Shown piece after piece: positions 1-8,233 of a stretch of DNA of 20,340 nt. This DNA comes from Candidatus Rifleibacteriota bacterium (lineage in GTDB: Bacteria > Riflebacteria > Ozemobacteria > Ozemobacterales > Ozemobacteraceae). A program made the position numbers and the translations under genes. The DNA is taken from NCBI GenBank assembly GCA_017526725.1, contig JAFXRA010000231.1:1-20340 (forward strand), read 5' to 3'. Below the pieces are notes generated by a model. That model was not told the DNA's origin and did not search any database. It worked only from the letters and a program-made list of their open reading frames with translations. Within the stretch, counting starts at the first letter, position 1; each line of letters starts with the position of its first letter.

Positions 1-1
1 A

Positions 2-427
2 GGTGCTCATTTCGGTTTTGGGAAAAAATATAAAGAAGATGAAAATACAGAGCTGGAAATATTCGGTAAGTTCTTCTATAACCAGCGTGAAGGTTTTAAC
101 TTTGCTGCTGGCGCAGACCAGTATTCTATAGATGACGTGAGAAGCAGAGTATTGCGTGCAGGTTTCCGTCTTGCCTCTACAGACAAAAAATGGAACCGTT
201 ACGGCGGTATCGCCTACGACCATGAATTCGGCGGAGAATCAAGAGGAACAGTCAACGGAACTGCAATTCGGTCAGCCAGCATCAAGGGTGGCACTTTACG
301 TGGTGAATTCGGCTTTAAACGTGAAGCTACAAAGACCAATCCCTGGAAGACAGACATCTCTCTCTATGGCTTCACTGGCAAGCGCAGCGGCTTTGGTGGA
401 AGTGTAGCTGTTGAGTATCAGTTTTAG
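2..427 (+). CDS. Autotransporter-like outer-membrane beta-barrel protein, 3' end only
   Basis: The frame is open from the left edge of the window (first complete codon at 2) to a TAG stop at 425-427, giving about 141 C-terminal residues. The internal ATG at 137 is not a credible start because the frame upstream of it is equally protein-like. The sequence alternates polar and hydrophobic residues with many Gly, Tyr and Phe, such as WNRYGGIAYDHEF and TDISLYGFTG. It ends in VAVEYQF, an aromatic terminal residue typical of outer-membrane barrels recognised by the BAM machinery. This resembles the last strands of an autotransporter or similar barrel; the passenger or N-terminal part lies outside the window. 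Barrel class is confident, exact family is not. Confidence 0.7.
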   Translation, partial: GAHFGFGKKYKEDENTELEIFGKFFYNQREGFNFAAGADQYSIDDVRSRVLRAGFRLASTDKKWNRYGGIAYDHEFGGESRGTVNGTAIRSASIKGGTLRGEFGFKREATKTNPWKTDISLYGFTGKRSGFGGSVAVEYQF

Positions 428-430
428 ACT

Positions 431-455
431 AGTAGTCATTGTAGTTGGTAGTTGT
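431..455 (+). repeat. GTAGTTG-type short repeat, copy 1
   Basis: Just after the barrel gene stop there are GTAGTC, GTAGTTG and GTAGTTG units in a row. The 15-mer TAGTCATTGTAGTTG and close variants recur in inverted orientation at 18527-18551. The copies lie about 18 kb apart, so this looks like a dispersed short repeat and not chance. Function unknown. Confidence 0.5.
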
Positions 456-463
456 GGTAATTA

Positions 464-562
464 AAGATATAAGATTTAAGATTTAAGATATAAGATATAA
501 TATATAAGATTTCTTATATCTCAATCTTTGGTCTTATATCTCCATTTTTGGTCTTATATCTT
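464..562. repeat. Heptamer array (RAGATWT-like) plus period-20 inverted copies
   Basis: Positions 464-512 are seven consecutive 7-bp units: AAGATAT, AAGATTT, AAGATTT, AAGATAT, AAGATAT, AATATAT, AAGATTT. They are followed by three copies of TCTTATATCT at 512, 532 and 552, an exact 20-bp period. AAGATATAAGA (485-495) is the reverse complement of TCTTATATCTT (552-562), so the region can fold into a long AT-rich hairpin. It lies between convergent genes. Heptamer arrays of this kind resemble short tandemly repeated sequences described in cyanobacteria and others; no coding role is seen. Confidence 0.8.
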
Positions 563-604
563 ACAATAAAAACAAGAAGAAGCGCCAGCTTCTAAAAACT
601 AACA

Positions 605-632
605 ACAATAAAAAGCCAAGCTCTGCTTGGCT
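605..632 (-). terminator. Intrinsic terminator of cyuA
   Basis: AGCCAAGC (614-621), loop TCT, GCTTGGCT (625-632) form a perfect 8-bp GC-rich stem. Read on the minus strand the stem is followed by TTTTTATTGTTGTT and starts 6 bp after the cyuA stop. This is a canonical rho-independent terminator. A second weaker hairpin (AGAAGC / GCTTCT, 578-593) lies just beyond and may act as a backup or serve the convergent barrel gene. Confidence 0.85.
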
Positions 633-637
633 CCCAA

Positions 638-1948
638 TTAAGATTGGTGGTTTGGTTTCCCTAACATAATGGCTAGAATCTGGTCATCTGTCTGAAGCAT
701 GCCTGGAGCAGCAATACGCCCTATATTGGCTAAGCTGGTTTCGATACAGTCGCCCAAAACTCCGTTTGTAATAGGTAGTTTCATGCCTTTTAAAGCCATC
801 ATGGAAGACTGAAAAGCAGAATCAACTGCGCAGACAAGCTTCATGGCACAGCCGACTTTAGCACCATCACAGATTACTCCGGTTATGCTTCCGACCATAT
901 TATTAATTGCTGCGGTTGCCTGTTCCAAAGAACCGCCTAAAATGTATGTGATACCAGCGGTTAAGCCGACACCGGCACAAACAATACAGCCGCACATTGC
1001 AGAAAGGGTTCCAGAATGATGCTTTAAAATACTTGTAACCCCATAACTAATTGCCAAAGCTTCAGTTAATTTTTTGTCTCCAATTTTATTTTCTTTTGCC
1101 AAAACATAAAGAGGCAGAGAAATTGCTAAGCCTTGATTGCCTGAGCCGGCAGCACTCATAACCCGTAAATCGCAACCCGACATTCTAGCATCGACAGCTG
1201 CTGAAGTAAGGGCCTTAGCTTTGTTTATTATGTCATTGCCTATCCAACCGTCAGCTATCATCTGATTGTAAATGTTGCCTATGTTCAGAAAGCCTTCTTT
1301 ATGCAGACCAGCATCAGCAACCTTTAAATTCATTTTGATGCCTTCAAGCATATATTCTCTTATTTCATCAGAAAGACTGCCTATGTCATTCCAGATTTCG
1401 GTAAAAGGAACTTTTGAAAGATTTTCTCTTTCTTTTAATAATTCGCCTGTTCCGTTATCGCCTGTAGAATGGGAAGAAAAAACTACAGCCCCATTTCTTT
1501 CTAACAGAATAACATTCTCGTGACTGCCGGAAATAACGCATCTGCCTTTGTTGCCGTTTTCGTCTGTAACTATAACATCCATATAAAGGCCGCGCATTTC
1601 TTGAACAAGCTCAACATGAACGATTCCAGAATCATTTATCTTTTTGGCTTCTTTCAGCCATTCGTCAGTCATTCCTTCAAGTAGAGTCAGAGAAGGATTT
1701 TCGGCAGGAGATAGGGAGCCCAATGCAGCAGCTAATGTGATTCCTCTTTGACCACCTGTGCCGGGTATACCTACTTCCATAGCATTTTTTAATAGGTTAG
1801 TAGAGAGTCTTAACAATATGCTTGTGACTTTGCCTGTAGTGAGCCTTTTGGCTTTGCATGTGCCTAATGCTATTGCTATAGGTTCAGTACAGCCGAGAGC
1901 AGCCTTAAGATCTAATTTTAAAGTTCTTTCTAGTTGTTTAAGACTCAT
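638..1948 (-). CDS. cyuA: L-cysteine desulfidase (CyuA/YhaM, UPF0597 family)
   Basis: The 436-residue product matches the length of the CyuA/YhaM family, which is related to the catalytic alpha subunit of Fe-S L-serine dehydratases. Known members degrade L-cysteine to pyruvate, ammonia and sulfide through a [4Fe-4S] cluster in the cytoplasm. Visible family motifs are GCTEP at 19-23, GCDLRVMSAAGSGNQG near residue 265, MCGCIVC at 318-324 and ICDGAKVGC at 359-367. C319, C321, C324, C360 and C367 are candidate cluster ligands. The ATG at 1948 has a GGGG-type ribosome site upstream. It follows hppA with an 88-bp gap containing a stem-loop, so it may be read through or separately expressed; its 3' end is closed by an intrinsic terminator. 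Substrate could be cysteine or a related amino acid. Family assignment is strong. Confidence 0.9.
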   Translation of the reverse strand: MSLKQLERTLKLDLKAALGCTEPIAIALGTCKAKRLTTGKVTSILLRLSTNLLKNAMEVGIPGTGGQRGITLAAALGSLSPAENPSLTLLEGMTDEWLKEAKKINDSGIVHVELVQEMRGLYMDVIVTDENGNKGRCVISGSHENVILLERNGAVVFSSHSTGDNGTGELLKERENLSKVPFTEIWNDIGSLSDEIREYMLEGIKMNLKVADAGLHKEGFLNIGNIYNQMIADGWIGNDIINKAKALTSAAVDARMSGCDLRVMSAAGSGNQGLAISLPLYVLAKENKIGDKKLTEALAISYGVTSILKHHSGTLSAMCGCIVCAGVGLTAGITYILGGSLEQATAAINNMVGSITGVICDGAKVGCAMKLVCAVDSAFQSSMMALKGMKLPITNGVLGDCIETSLANIGRIAAPGMLQTDDQILAIMLGKPNHQS

Positions 1949-1977
1949 AAATTACCCCTATATTTTTGCTAAAGTTT

Positions 1978-2020
1978 ATGGATTGCAAGGTGCGGTCAAA
2001 CACCGAACAATCCATTTTTT
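1978..2020. other. Stem-loop between hppA and cyuA
   Basis: ATGGATTG (1978-1985) pairs with CAATCCAT (2008-2015) and an inner GGTG / CACC (1989-1992, 2001-2004) extends the stem. On the plus strand it is followed by six T residues, giving terminator form in the antisense direction. On the minus strand, in which both flanking genes run, the stem is preceded by A residues and followed by AAACTTT, which is not a good terminator tract. It may be an antisense terminator, an mRNA-stabilising hairpin after hppA, or part of the cyuA leader. Confidence 0.6.
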
Positions 2021-2036
2021 ATAGCAGATTTATAAA

Positions 2037-5000
2037 TTAGAAATTATCGAAACCGCCGCTGAAAGCGTCTTTCTTTTCTTCTACTTTTTCATCAACCTTT
2101 TCTTTTACTGTTTCAACAGCTTTATTTAAAGTGTTTTCAGCTTTTTCAACATTAGTCTGAGGAACTTCAGTAGTTTCTTCTACTTTAGCTGGTTCAGCAG
2201 GAATTGGTTCTTCAGCTTTTGGAGCTTCTTCTACTTTAGCAGGTGCTTGTTCTTCAGTCTTTGGAACTTCTACTTTAGCTGGTTCAGCAGGAGTTGGTTC
2301 TTCAGGCTTTGGAGCTTCTTCTAACTTAGCAGGTTCTGCGGGCTTAGTTTCTTCTTTCTTTTCTGCTGGAGCAGGGGTGTCAAAAGTATCGAAACCGCTA
2401 GAAGCAGCAGACTTAGCTTCTTCTTTCTTTTCTGCTGGAGCAGGGGCGTCAAAAGTATCGAAACCGCTAGAAGCAGCAGGCTTAGCTTCTTCCTTCTTTT
2501 CTGCTGGAGCAGGGGCGTCAAAAGTATCGAATCCGCCAGAAGCAGCGGGCTTAGCTTCTTCTTTCTTTTCTGCAGGTGCAGGAGTTGAATCGAAGGAGTC
2601 GAAACCAGCATCAAAACCGCCAGAAGCAGCGGGCTTAGCTTCTTCTTTCTTTTCTGCAGGTGCAGGAGTTGAATCGAAGGAGTCGAAACCACCGCCGAAG
2701 CCGGCATCGAATCCGCTAGAAGTGTCAGACTTGGTTTCTTCTTTCTTTTCAGCAGGAGCTGAATCAAAGGAGTCAAACCCACCGCCGAAGCCGGCATCGA
2801 ATCCACCAGAAGTGTCAGACTTGGTTTCTTTTTTATCTGTTGCTGGAGTATCAAAACCACCGCTGAAATCTGAATCAAATCCGCCTGTGGCTGCCGGTTT
2901 TTGTGGCTTGCTGGTAGCAGGTGAAGTTGTTGGCTGAGCAGCAGGTTTTGATTCGTTATTTGTATCAGTTGGTGAAGTTTTTATGCGAAGCATATCTTCG
3001 TCTGTTGGTAATATTATATCTTCTGTTCCCAATAACGGATCTTCATATATTAAGCTGGAGCCTTGTTTTCTATTGTATGAATCTTCTGTGTCCTTGGCTC
3101 CGCTAATTATGGCATAAGCATTTTTATTGGTCAATTCTTTGGGGTTCAATCCAATAATATACTGTATAGTAGGTGAGTAATTTACTGTTAATCCTGCTAT
3201 TACGACAGCAACCATACTCATTAATTTTATGAGAATATTGAGTGAAGGTCCGGCGGTATCTTTAAAAGGATCTCCGACTGTGTCACCAACAACAGCTGCT
3301 TTATGATTTTCAGAACCTTTTCCGCCAAATTGGCCGGATTCGACAAATTTCTTTGCATTATCCCAAGCACCGCCTGCATTTGACATCATGATTGCCAAAA
3401 CGAAGCCTGTAGAAAGACCGCCTACCAGCATGCCTATAACGCCAGCTACACCAAGTAGCAATCCTACTGCAACAGGTATGATTATTGCCAAAAGACTTGG
3501 AACAACCATTTCCTTTTGAGCACCCTGAGTTGATATCGCAACACATGATGCATAATCAGCTTTGGCATTTGGTTCACCTTTCAGCAAACCAGGTATTTCT
3601 TTGAATTGTCTTCTAACTTCTTCAACCATGCTGTGAGCAGCTCTTCCGACTGCTTTCATAGTCATGGCACAGAATACAAATACAAGCATTGAACCAACAA
3701 AGATACCAGTTAATACTACTGGATTCATGAGGTTTACATTATAGTAACTCATGAAGTCATATAATGAAGCTTCTTCAATTGGAACAGCTTTGTCTGGAGT
3801 TGGGTAGATAAATTTAGTTAAAGGATTTCCACTGTATTTTGCTATTCTTAATAAGGCCATTCTTATTTCTTCAAGATAGGCACCTATAAGAGCTAAGGCT
3901 GTCAATGCTGCTGAACCTATTGCAAAACCTTTGCCTGTGGCTGCGGTTGTGTTCCCAAGAGAGTCTAGAGCATCGGTTCTTTTTCTTACTTCTGGAGACA
4001 TACCAGACATTTGGGCATTTCCACCGGCATTGTCAGCTATTGGACCATAAGCATCTGTTGCTAAGGTTATGCCTAAGGTAGAAAGCATACCGACTGCAGC
4101 AATACCTATGCCGTAAAGGCCCATTGCTGGATTGCTAAAACCATTTGCAAAACCGTAGGAGAGCAGTATTGCTATACAGACTGTTATTACTGGTATTGAA
4201 GTGGAAATCATACCAGTAGCAATACCTTCTATGATTACTGTTGCAGAACCTGTAGTTGATTGTTCTGCAATATTTGCTGTCGGCGGGTAATCTTCTGAGG
4301 TGTAGTAGTTGGTTGCCCAACCGATGATTATACCTGCCATTAAACCAGTAACAATGGACCCAAATATTTCAAAATGTCCTGGGAGTAAGGATCTTACTAA
4401 AACAACGCTTGTTACTGCTGTAAGGAATGCTGCAAAATTAACACCATAGTTTATTGATTCCATCAATTCCTTCTGGTTTGCTTCTTCTTTAGTGTTGATT
4501 TTGTAGGTTCCAAAAATGGAGAATACAATTCCTATGCCGGCTATGGCCATTGGAAGAAGAATTGAATTTAATTGCAGATTGCGAAGTTCAGCAGTATTGA
4601 AAGCTGCTGCGCCAAGTGCTGCTGTAGCTAATATAGAACCGCAGTATGATTCATAAAGGTCAGCACCCATACCAGCAACGTCACCAACGTTATCGCCAAC
4701 ATTATCGGCGATACAGGCCGGATTTCTCGGGTCATCTTCAGGAATGCCTGCTTCTGTTTTCCCTACCAGATCTGCACCGACATCGGCTGCCTTTGTGAAA
4801 ATACCACCGCCAACTCTTGCAAAGAGAGCTTGAGAACTGGCACCCATGCCAAATGTGAGCATGATAGTGGTTATTTCGGTGTAATTATTAACAGCAAAAA
4901 TGCTTTCTTGAAATAATTCCTTATGGTTTAAAACGTAGTTTAGTATCTTCCACCAGATTGAAATATCTAAAAGGCCAAGACCAACAACAACAAAACCCAT

Positions 5001-5408
5001 AACAGCGCCGCTTCTGAAAGCAATTTGAAGTGCTGCATTCAGAGAATGAGTGGCTGCAGCGGCAGTTCTATTGCTTGCACTTGTTGCTGTTTTCATTCCT
5101 AAATAGCCGGAAAGGGCTGAGAAGAAACCGCCTGTTAAAAAGGCTATAGGAGTCCATGGACTTTGAACTTCAAGAACAAAAGCTAAAAATGCAAAAAATG
5201 CAAAAGCTATTATGAAGAATAAACCGACAATTTTGTATTGTGCTAATAGATAGGATTTTGCACCTTCTTTAACATACCCGGCAATTTCTTGTGATTTTTC
5301 ACTTCCCGGGTCAGATTTTTTCATGCTTGCATAGAAATAATATGAATAAACCAGCGCCATTACTGAACCAACAGGTGCTAGCCAAAATAGTTGCGTAGGG
5401 TCGTGCAC
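2037..5408 (-). CDS. hppA: K+-dependent membrane-bound pyrophosphatase (Na+ or H+ pumping) with long GFD-repeat C-terminal tail
   Basis: The product hydrolyses pyrophosphate in the inner membrane and pumps Na+ or H+. The start is GTG at 5408, supported by AAGGAG seven bases upstream. Core residues 1 to about 745 carry the family signatures: D209-x7-K217-x-E219 ([11 protein letters not shown]), and D235, D239, D243 in DNVGDNVGD, followed by GADLYESY (E253). [10 protein letters not shown] at 485-494 has Ala489 and Gly492, the pair typical of K+-dependent enzymes (Lys and Thr in K+-independent ones). E253 matches the membrane Glu of Na+-PPases, but some H+-PPases share it. A loop of about 40 residues near 510-560 is longer than I expect. 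Residues 745-1123 are an extra low-complexity tail: a linker, 11 GFD motifs, six AEKKEE blocks, a Pro/Glu/Ala-rich stretch, an amphipathic helix and a final FSGGFDNF. Usual family length is about 670-800. Both termini of 16-helix members face away from the cytoplasm, so the tail is probably periplasmic (inference). Confidence 0.95.
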   Translation of the reverse strand: MHDPTQLFWLAPVGSVMALVYSYYFYASMKKSDPGSEKSQEIAGYVKEGAKSYLLAQYKIVGLFFIIAFAFFAFLAFVLEVQSPWTPIAFLTGGFFSALSGYLGMKTATSASNRTAAAATHSLNAALQIAFRSGAVMGFVVVGLGLLDISIWWKILNYVLNHKELFQESIFAVNNYTEITTIMLTFGMGASSQALFARVGGGIFTKAADVGADLVGKTEAGIPEDDPRNPACIADNVGDNVGDVAGMGADLYESYCGSILATAALGAAAFNTAELRNLQLNSILLPMAIAGIGIVFSIFGTYKINTKEEANQKELMESINYGVNFAAFLTAVTSVVLVRSLLPGHFEIFGSIVTGLMAGIIIGWATNYYTSEDYPPTANIAEQSTTGSATVIIEGIATGMISTSIPVITVCIAILLSYGFANGFSNPAMGLYGIGIAAVGMLSTLGITLATDAYGPIADNAGGNAQMSGMSPEVRKRTDALDSLGNTTAATGKGFAIGSAALTALALIGAYLEEIRMALLRIAKYSGNPLTKFIYPTPDKAVPIEEASLYDFMSYYNVNLMNPVVLTGIFVGSMLVFVFCAMTMKAVGRAAHSMVEEVRRQFKEIPGLLKGEPNAKADYASCVAISTQGAQKEMVVPSLLAIIIPVAVGLLLGVAGVIGMLVGGLSTGFVLAIMMSNAGGAWDNAKKFVESGQFGGKGSENHKAAVVGDTVGDPFKDTAGPSLNILIKLMSMVAVVIAGLTVNYSPTIQYIIGLNPKELTNKNAYAIISGAKDTEDSYNRKQGSSLIYEDPLLGTEDIILPTDEDMLRIKTSPTDTNNESKPAAQPTTSPATSKPQKPAATGGFDSDFSGGFDTPATDKKETKSDTSGGFDAGFGGGFDSFDSAPAEKKEETKSDTSSGFDAGFGGGFDSFDSTPAPAEKKEEAKPAASGGFDAGFDSFDSTPAPAEKKEEAKPAASGGFDTFDAPAPAEKKEEAKPAASSGFDTFDAPAPAEKKEEAKSAASSGFDTFDTPAPAEKKEETKPAEPAKLEEAPKPEEPTPAEPAKVEVPKTEEQAPAKVEEAPKAEEPIPAEPAKVEETTEVPQTNVEKAENTLNKAVETVKEKVDEKVEEKKDAFSGGFDNF
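2345..2890 (-). repeat. In-frame tandem repeats encoding the GFD/AEKKEE tail of hppA
   Basis: The block GTATCGAAACCG (plus strand) and its surroundings recur at 2386, 2455 and 2524, an exact 69-bp (23-codon) period. Longer, diverged units continue to about 2890. All unit lengths preserve the hppA frame. The encoded unit is roughly [19 protein letters not shown] with an inserted [11 protein letters not shown] in the longer units. Near-identical units make copy-number change by slippage or recombination plausible. Confidence 0.9.
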
Positions 5409-5458
5409 TTGAATCTCCTTTAAGAGGTTTTAGCCTTTAATAATATATAGTTATTTCT

Positions 5459-5487
5459 ATGATATCGCACATAGAGATTCAAGGCAA
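5459..5487 (-). promoter_or_regulatory. Candidate hppA promoter
   Basis: On the minus strand TTGCCT (5482-5487) and TATCAT (5459-5464) are separated by 17 bp, in the gap upstream of the hppA GTG. This fits a sigma-70 type promoter with a leader of about 45 nt. Not tested. Confidence 0.5.
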
Positions 5488-5529
5488 TTAGATTTTTTCG
5501 CTGTTATTAATTAGTGTTGCAAGGGGTTT

Positions 5530-6717
5530 TTAAAGAAGTTTTTGGCTTTTCTTCCAAAATTCTATGCCTTGTTTTAGTCTTGTTAGTCCATCTTCAATTA
5601 GTTTTTTCGGACAGGCGGTATTGAGGCGCATAAAAAACTGACCGTTTCCACCGTATTGAGTTCCGTTTGATAAGAATAAACCGGTTTTTTCACGTATAAA
5701 TTCTGCTAAGGCTATACTGTCATTTGTAATTTTTGTGCAATCCAGCCAAAGTAGATAAGTGGCTTCCGACGGAACTATATGTAAATCTGAAATGTTGTTG
5801 CTAATATATTCTTTGATTCTGTTTTTATTTTCTTTTACGTATTCTCTTAACTCATTGAGCCAGTTTTCACCTTTTGTAAAAGAGGCTATAGCTGCTTCAA
5901 CAGCAAATGCATTCGGCTCTGCAACTTCGTCTGTATTTAGTGCTCGCCACATTTTGTGATTTAATTCAGGGTTTGGAACCATTACTGCAGCAGTATGCAG
6001 ACCTGCAATGTTAAAGCATTTTGTAGGAGCCATACAGCTGACACTTATATTTGCACAGGTTTCAGAAACTGAAGCAAATGGAACATATTCTTTACCGGGG
6101 TCTGTTATATCGCAGTGTATTTCGTCAGAAATAACTTTGACATTATATTCTGAACAAAGTTCTCCAATTTTGGCCAGAGTTTCTTTATTCCAGATTTTTC
6201 CGACTGGATTATGAGGATTGCAGAGAATCATCAAAGTTGTCTGCGGGTCAGAAAGTTTTTCTTCTAAATCTTTCCAATTGATAGAATATTCCCCATTTGA
6301 GTAGGCTAGGGGAGACTCAAGAATATTTCTTCCGTTATTTCTGATAGAATTGCAGAATATATTGTAGACAGGGGTTTGAATAAGAACATTTTCAGCTGCT
6401 GTTGTAAGTTTTCTGACAGCGGTAGAGATAGCTGGAACTACACCAGTGCAGAAAATCAGAGAATCTTTTGAGATTTCAAGATTATGGCGCTTTTTCCACC
6501 AGTATTGATAAGCTTTATACCATTCTTCAGGAATATATGTGTAACCATAAATCCCGTTATTCAACCTTTTCTGCAAGGCTTCTATAATTTCTGGCGCTGC
6601 CTTGAAATCCATGTCGGCAACCCACATTGGCAGTTCGTTTTCTTTGCAATCACCCCATTTGCATGAAAAAGTCGTTCTTCTGTCTGTAATACTGTCAAAA
6701 TCGTATTTGTTCATCAT
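5530..6717 (-). CDS. patB: MalY/PatB-family PLP-dependent C-S lyase (cystathionine beta-lyase-like)
   Basis: This is a fold-type I PLP enzyme of 395 residues, the normal length for MalY/PatB proteins. They cleave cystathionine or cysteine conjugates to a thiol, pyruvate and ammonia, and some members double as aminotransferases or regulators. Features seen: FDSITDRR near the N terminus, NPHNPVGKIW, the PLP-ring Asp198 in ISDEIH, Schiff-base Lys233 in APTKCFNIAGLH, and a C-terminal FFMRLNTACP holding the carboxylate-binding Arg. Two adjacent ATG codons (6717 and 6714) are possible; AGGA is four bases from the first and seven from the second, so the second may be used. It lies 34 bp downstream of the DUF3737 gene on the same strand, probably one transcript. 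With cyuA nearby, the segment is rich in cysteine and sulfur metabolism. The exact substrate is unknown. Confidence 0.88.
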   Translation of the reverse strand: MMNKYDFDSITDRRTTFSCKWGDCKENELPMWVADMDFKAAPEIIEALQKRLNNGIYGYTYIPEEWYKAYQYWWKKRHNLEISKDSLIFCTGVVPAISTAVRKLTTAAENVLIQTPVYNIFCNSIRNNGRNILESPLAYSNGEYSINWKDLEEKLSDPQTTLMILCNPHNPVGKIWNKETLAKIGELCSEYNVKVISDEIHCDITDPGKEYVPFASVSETCANISVSCMAPTKCFNIAGLHTAAVMVPNPELNHKMWRALNTDEVAEPNAFAVEAAIASFTKGENWLNELREYVKENKNRIKEYISNNISDLHIVPSEATYLLWLDCTKITNDSIALAEFIREKTGLFLSNGTQYGGNGQFFMRLNTACPKKLIEDGLTRLKQGIEFWKKSQKLL

Positions 6718-6751
6718 ATATTCCTGTTGGTCGTTTCTGGTTAATATTACA

Positions 6752-7594
6752 TTAGCCTTTTACAATAATCTGAGTTTTTAACGGGTCTACTTTATCTTTT
6801 TCAATGATTAATTCTTTTATGCTTTCGGCTCTGATGATACCGCTGGTTGGATTTAAAACACTATCGATGCTGTTGTCTATTTGGGCATCTACAGTAGAAT
6901 ATTCAAAAGCCAGAGTTGTGTTTACAAGTCTGCAGTTTTTCATCACAAGATTTTGAATATAACAGAGGCCTTGCAGGCTTTCTATAGTGCAGTTTATGAA
7001 TGTAAGGTTTTTGGAATTCCAGCCGAGATACTCGCCCAATATATAAGAATCACTGACAGTAACGTTTTCCGCATTCCAAAAAGCATCTTTTGAAAGCAGG
7101 CGGCTGTTTTTTACTGTTAAGTTTTTGGCACCGTCAAAAGGATAATTCCCGTCTAAGGAAAGACTGTCTATTTCAATATCAGAGCAGTTCATTGCAAAGT
7201 AATCGCCTTTTGCCTGAACATTGTTAAGTTTTATGTTTTTGCAGTGCCACAAGGTTTCGGCAGCATTGGGGAAAAATACATTTGCTAGTTCTACTCCGTC
7301 GCATCTTCTGAAGTTTTTCGGAGCTTCTATGACTGAGTTTGTTACTTTTACATTATTTGTATACCAGACACCGGCTCTAGCCATTTCAAGCCAGTTGGTT
7401 TTGTCTGCTGTTACATTGCTGCAGTACCAGAGAGGGTATTTCCACTTGAATACGCTTTTTATAAGTTCTAAGTTGTGACTCTCTTTTAGAGGAGATTCAC
7501 CATCATGAAAAATGCAGTCAATAAGCCTCAAATCATTTGATTTAAATAAAGCTCGTTCCCCTTTAAACATTTGCTGTCTTATTTCTTTTTTCAT
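6752..7594 (-). CDS. DUF3737 family right-handed beta-helix protein
   Basis: The 280-residue protein is made of short repeated strands of the kind seen in pectate-lyase-like beta-helices, for example KNLTVKNSRLL, ENVTVSDSYIL, KNLTFINCTIE and QNLVMKNCRLV spaced about 20 residues apart. The opening (QQMFKGERALFKSNDLRLI) and the segment near 140-200 (LDGNYPFDGAKNL, DAFWNAENV) look like the DUF3737 family, common in gut bacteria. There is no signal peptide, so it should be cytoplasmic. No catalytic residues can be assigned. The start ATG at 7594 has AAGGAA seven bases upstream. It leads the pair with the MalY/PatB gene and has its own promoter candidate. Biochemical role unknown. Confidence 0.8.
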   Translation of the reverse strand: MKKEIRQQMFKGERALFKSNDLRLIDCIFHDGESPLKESHNLELIKSVFKWKYPLWYCSNVTADKTNWLEMARAGVWYTNNVKVTNSVIEAPKNFRRCDGVELANVFFPNAAETLWHCKNIKLNNVQAKGDYFAMNCSDIEIDSLSLDGNYPFDGAKNLTVKNSRLLSKDAFWNAENVTVSDSYILGEYLGWNSKNLTFINCTIESLQGLCYIQNLVMKNCRLVNTTLAFEYSTVDAQIDNSIDSVLNPTSGIIRAESIKELIIEKDKVDPLKTQIIVKG

Positions 7595-7642
7595 TTATTA
7601 TTTCCTTAGTAAAACTAATAATCATATAGTTAACCTTATGTT

Positions 7643-7671
7643 AGCATATTTTAAAAGTTATTTTTTGTTAA
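7643..7671 (-). promoter_or_regulatory. Candidate promoter of the DUF3737-patB unit
   Basis: Minus strand TTAACA (7666-7671) and TATGCT (7643-7648) with a 17-bp spacer lie about 50 bp upstream of the DUF3737 start. This is back to back with the plus-strand promoter of the next gene. Confidence 0.5.
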
Positions 7672-7691
7672 ATTAATAAATATCTCTTTTG

Positions 7692-7700
7692 TGGTAGAAT
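7692..7700 (+). promoter_or_regulatory. Extended -10 promoter of the ECF S-component gene
   Basis: TGGTAGAAT is an extended -10 element (TGn plus TAGAAT). No good -35 hexamer sits 17 bp upstream, where the sequence is AT-rich. The predicted transcript would start near 7707 and have a leader of only about 23 nt. The ribosome site is weak, with only AGG three bases from the ATG. Confidence 0.45.
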
Positions 7701-7729
7701 TTTTGGCTTTTAACTGTTAGATTAGGCAA

Positions 7730-8230
7730 ATGGATAAAAATCAGAATAAAAATAGAATCAGAAACATAACTCTTAATGGAATTATGCTGGCTGTTATTGT
7801 GGCTTTGCAGGTGGTTAATCTTCCTAATTTGCTTACTGGTGTGATTGTGAACAGTATTTTAGTTTTTGTTTCTATTTATATTGGGTTAAAATCTGCTTTT
7901 GTTCTTTGTCTGCTAAGTCCGTTCTGTGGTTTTATCACAGGTCATGTGCCTATATTAATGTATCCTGTTCTTCCTATGATTGCCTTAGGAAACCTATTGC
8001 TGGTAATAGTTTTGTCTAAATTAGCAAAAAGGTCTTTGATTCTTAGATTGTTGATTCCTGCTTGTATAAAGGCTTTAGTTATTGGTGTTGGCGGAATGCT
8101 ATTAATAAATATTTTTATTCCTGATAAACTGTCTGATTTTTTGCTTTTTACAGTCTTGGGAATTCAGTTTTTTACTGCAGTTCCAGGTGTATTTCTAGGA
8201 ATTAAGCTTGCAGAAAAGTTTAAATTATAA
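7730..8230 (+). CDS. ECF transporter S component-like membrane protein
   Basis: A 166-residue, very hydrophobic protein with about five to six membrane segments (about 15-32, 33-55, 56-72, 75-95, 105-127, 135-160). It has a basic, polar N terminus (KNQNKNRIRNITLNGIML) and a basic C terminus (KLAEKFKL). Size and pattern match substrate-binding S components of energy-coupling factor transporters, which capture vitamins or metal ions and share an ATPase/EcfT module encoded elsewhere. No EcfA or EcfT gene is in the window. The substrate cannot be read from the sequence. It is a single plus-strand gene, divergent from DUF3737 and convergent with the degenerate ATP-grasp gene, the two stop codons lying only 3 bp apart. 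Confidence 0.7.
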   Translation: MDKNQNKNRIRNITLNGIMLAVIVALQVVNLPNLLTGVIVNSILVFVSIYIGLKSAFVLCLLSPFCGFITGHVPILMYPVLPMIALGNLLLVIVLSKLAKRSLILRLLIPACIKALVIGVGGMLLINIFIPDKLSDFLLFTVLGIQFFTAVPGVFLGIKLAEKFKL

Positions 8231-8233
8231 TCT

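Noticed and set aside
464..562. CRISPR-like array
   Set aside because: Units are 7 bp or 20 bp with no unique spacers of 30-40 bp and no cas genes.
2321..2878. 185-codon minus-strand frame inside hppA
   Set aside because: It is the +1-type shadow of the repeat array ([15 protein letters not shown] blocks). The hppA frame is the coherent one.
2377..2937. 186-codon plus-strand open frame opposite the hppA tail
   Set aside because: It is a mirror of the 69-bp repeat, which lacks stops in several frames because of its period (divisible by 3). There is no ribosome site, and the product is just the repeat read backwards.
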